DNA from: Methanobacteriaceae archaeon
GTDB taxonomy: Archaea > Methanobacteriota > Methanobacteria > Methanobacteriales > Methanobacteriaceae
DNA: 37,670 bases
Assembly: GCA_900766745.1 (NCBI GenBank)
Contig: CAAFWR010000072.1
Span: 1 to 37,670 of the forward strand
Direction of reading: 5' to 3'
In this document: one piece after another, positions 36,029 through 37,670 of the stretch
Layout of the letters: every line of letters starts with the position of its first letter
Position numbering within the stretch: the stretch's first letter is position 1
Notes under the pieces: generated by a model
What the model saw: the letters and a program-made list of their open reading frames with translations, nothing else
The model's database searches: none
What the model was told of the DNA's origin: nothing
Position numbers and translations under genes: made by a program

Positions 36029-36894
36029 ATAAGACAATAAGATCTCCAGGTTCTGCAACTATAATAAATGCAATAGCTACTGGTTGCGGCTCAGCATTTG
36101 GAATAGGTCTTGACATTATATGCAAGGCAAAAACACAAAACTGCTCTATAACTGCTGAAAACGATGTAGGTGCAGATACAAAGTTTATGGAAGACTGTGC
36201 AAGAAACGTATTCGAGACATATGGAATATCAGAAGAAGAATTTGGAATCGATTTTAAGACAACATCAACCCTTCCAATGGCTTCAGGCCTTTCAAGTAGC
36301 AGTGCACTGTCAAATGGGATAACAGCCATTACATCTAAAATTATCTCTGAAGAATTTGACTTGCAACCACTTAATGACTATGACATCATCAATCTAGCTA
36401 TTGAAACATCTCTAAAAGCAAAAGTAACCATTACTGGAGCTTTTGATGATGCAACAGCTTCTTATTTTGGTGGCGTGGTTATTACAAACAATCCATATCG
36501 TGAAATAATTGTTAAAGAAAAAATGGAGGATTTTCCAATACTTGTTTATATGTCTGATGAAATTTCGGAGTCTGGTAGCTCTGATGTTAATCGTATGAAG
36601 CTATTGGCACCATTAGTAGAATCAGCATTAAAAATAGCGAGAAATGGAGATTATTTTAAAGCTTTGAATTTAAATGGTTTAATATACTCTGCAGCATTGA
36701 ACTTCAACTCCCAGATAGCTATTGAGGCTTTACATGCAGGTGCATTAGCTTCAGGCCTTTCAGGAACAGGGTCATCATTTGTTGCAGTTTGTGAAGAAAA
36801 TTCCATTGATGATGTTAAAGGAGCATGGCAAGATAATTTCGAAGGAAAAATAATTGAAACCTCTGTTGATAATGAGGGATGCACTTTCATCTAA
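36025..36894 (+). CDS. aroK: Shikimate kinase, archaeal GHMP type
   Basis: Phosphorylates shikimate in the aromatic pathway. Archaea use a GHMP-superfamily enzyme unrelated to bacterial AroK. The phosphate loop is LPMASGLSSSSALSNG, and the N-terminal RSPGSATIINAIATGCGSAFGI is characteristic. The C-terminal GALASGLSGTGSSFVAV completes the GHMP motifs. The length of 289 residues is typical. It overlaps the glycosyltransferase by four bases and precedes chorismate mutase by 71 bases, so two shikimate-pathway genes stand together. Confidence 0.93.
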   Translation: MNKTIRSPGSATIINAIATGCGSAFGIGLDIICKAKTQNCSITAENDVGADTKFMEDCARNVFETYGISEEEFGIDFKTTSTLPMASGLSSSSALSNGITAITSKIISEEFDLQPLNDYDIINLAIETSLKAKVTITGAFDDATASYFGGVVITNNPYREIIVKEKMEDFPILVYMSDEISESGSSDVNRMKLLAPLVESALKIARNGDYFKALNLNGLIYSAALNFNSQIAIEALHAGALASGLSGTGSSFVAVCEENSIDDVKGAWQDNFEGKIIETSVDNEGCTFI

Positions 36895-36965
36895 TCATAT
36901 AATTTTAAATAGTATAATCATTATAATTTATATTATTATCATTATTATCAAAAATTGGTGATTTT

Positions 36966-37307
36966 TTGAATAAAGATATGGAAAGATATTCTTTTAAAAA
37001 TAAGGATGAAGCTCAAGAGCTTCTTAATAATTCAAGAATACAAATTGATGAAATTGATAATGAATTATTTAAATTGATTTGCAAAAGAACTTCTTTAGCT
37101 AAGGATATTGTTCTTGCTAAATCTTATCTTGATATGCCTATTTATGATAAAGCAAGAGAAGAAAGAATTTTTGATAAATCACATAGATTAGCTGATGAAA
37201 AAGATCTTGATGTTGATATTGTTGAGCAAATCATGAATATGCTAACTATTTTAAGTAAAAATGAGCAGAATAAAATTTTAAGGAGGATTGAGAATGGGAA
37301 ATATTAG
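36966..37307 (+). CDS. Chorismate mutase (AroQ class)
   Basis: Converts chorismate to prephenate. The 113-residue, all-helical protein has the AroQ pattern: [20 protein letters not shown] with its arginine and helix-1 face, [26 protein letters not shown], and a final helix around [16 protein letters not shown]. The start TTG at 36966 follows GGTGAT (36957-36962) with a 3-base gap. An ATG at 36978 is 15 bases from that site and less likely. The end overlaps the rpS17e start by 14 bases. Confidence 0.88.
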   Translation: MNKDMERYSFKNKDEAQELLNNSRIQIDEIDNELFKLICKRTSLAKDIVLAKSYLDMPIYDKAREERIFDKSHRLADEKDLDVDIVEQIMNMLTILSKNEQNKILRRIENGKY

Positions 37308-37491
37308 AACTTCATTTGTTAAACGTTTAGCAAAAGAACTTATAGAAACTCATCCTGGAACTTTCACTACTAATTTCGATAAAAATAAAGAATTGGTTGT
37401 TGAGTATTCCACTGTAAGTACTAAACATTTAAGAAATAAAATCGCTGGATATGTTACTAGACTTGTAAAGTTAGAACAAACTCAAGAATAA
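37294..37491 (+). CDS. Small ribosomal subunit protein eS17 (S17e)
   Basis: Archaeal/eukaryotic ribosomal protein of 65 residues. [20 protein letters not shown] is the family opening, followed by [20 protein letters not shown] and [20 protein letters not shown] at 37281-37286 lies 7 bases before the ATG at 37294. A TTG at 37288 in the same frame is too close to that site. It overlaps the chorismate mutase end and so is translationally coupled. Nothing further is visible in 37492-37670, which is AT-rich with several T-runs. Confidence 0.95.
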   Translation: MGNIRTSFVKRLAKELIETHPGTFTTNFDKNKELVVEYSTVSTKHLRNKIAGYVTRLVKLEQTQE

Positions 37492-37670
37492 GTTTAGTTA
37501 CTTATCATTATTTTTTATTATTTTTAACTTATTTTTTCATTATTTGCTATTTTTTCTAGAACTTTCAATTAGTAATTATTTTTTTTTCCTTTTGAGAGTG
37601 TTGGCCAAAACTCATTTTGAATTTTTAAGGCTTTAATTTTTAATAGGGAACATATTTGTTTTGTCTATTA

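Overview
The window is archaeal and methanogenic, most likely from Methanobrevibacter or a close relative in the Methanobacteriales. The evidence is an AT-rich genome, an archaeal histone, a hypusinated initiation factor aIF5A, CDP-archaeol synthase, Hel308, archaeal-type shikimate kinase, ribosomal protein S17e, and genes for methanofuran, methanopterin, coenzyme B and corrinoid synthesis. Ribosome binding sites are mostly of the GGAGG or GGTGAT type, as expected for a 16S 3' end of AUCACCUCCU. The left edge carries a fragment resembling the beta-helix repeats of Methanobrevibacter adhesin-like proteins. The genus assignment is inference; I could run no database search.

Layout: 1-105 is an adhesin-like fragment on the minus strand. 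344-4704 (plus) has aIF5A, agmatinase, a LOR/SDH-family putative ornithine cyclodeaminase and adenine deaminase. 4699-7078 has a DUF447 protein (minus), a SIS-domain sugar isomerase and a LiaF-like membrane protein with four IFGG repeats. 7330-10961 (minus) has an Hsp20-like protein with an 11-residue-repeat N-terminus, then a tight TldD - AMMECR1 - NOG1 GTPase operon. 11106-12311 is an FAD oxidoreductase with a ferredoxin-type cysteine motif, followed by a 533-base gap holding a duplicated 55-bp repeat around a palindrome. 12845-16062 is a minus operon hisA - ribL - argC - flavodoxin - pyrI. After a 421-base gap, 16484-21131 (plus) has a STAS-like protein, truA, wecB, mfnD and mfnF.

21128-26831 has carS (minus), then a plus run: a radical SAM protein of the MJ0619/tetraether synthase family, beta-RFAP synthase (mptG), a homoaconitase-type small subunit, an HVO_0476-family zinc finger protein and an archaeal tRNA methylthiotransferase. 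27007-27491 has the histone and adjacent tRNA-Val(GAC) and tRNA-Phe(GAA). 27577-30022 (minus) has Elp3 followed by a DeoC-fold protein that lacks key catalytic residues. 30120-31302 has a PRC-barrel protein, DUF2098 and DUF308 genes. 31335-33410 (minus) is Hel308. 33553-37491 (plus) has a thioredoxin-like protein, cbiD, a GT4 glycosyltransferase, shikimate kinase, chorismate mutase and rpS17e. The last 179 bases hold no feature I can support.

Functionally the window is mostly core biosynthesis: C1-carrier cofactors (methanofuran, methanopterin), coenzyme B, corrinoid, FAD, membrane lipid, amino acids and pyrimidine, with tRNA modification (TruA, Elp3, methylthiotransferase). It is not a mobile or defence region; I see no transposase, integrase or CRISPR. 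The items most worth a second look are the DeoC-like protein with a substituted Schiff-base lysine, the radical SAM gene lying between a lipid gene and a methanopterin gene, the hendecad-repeat Hsp20-like protein, and the repeats at 12554-12715.
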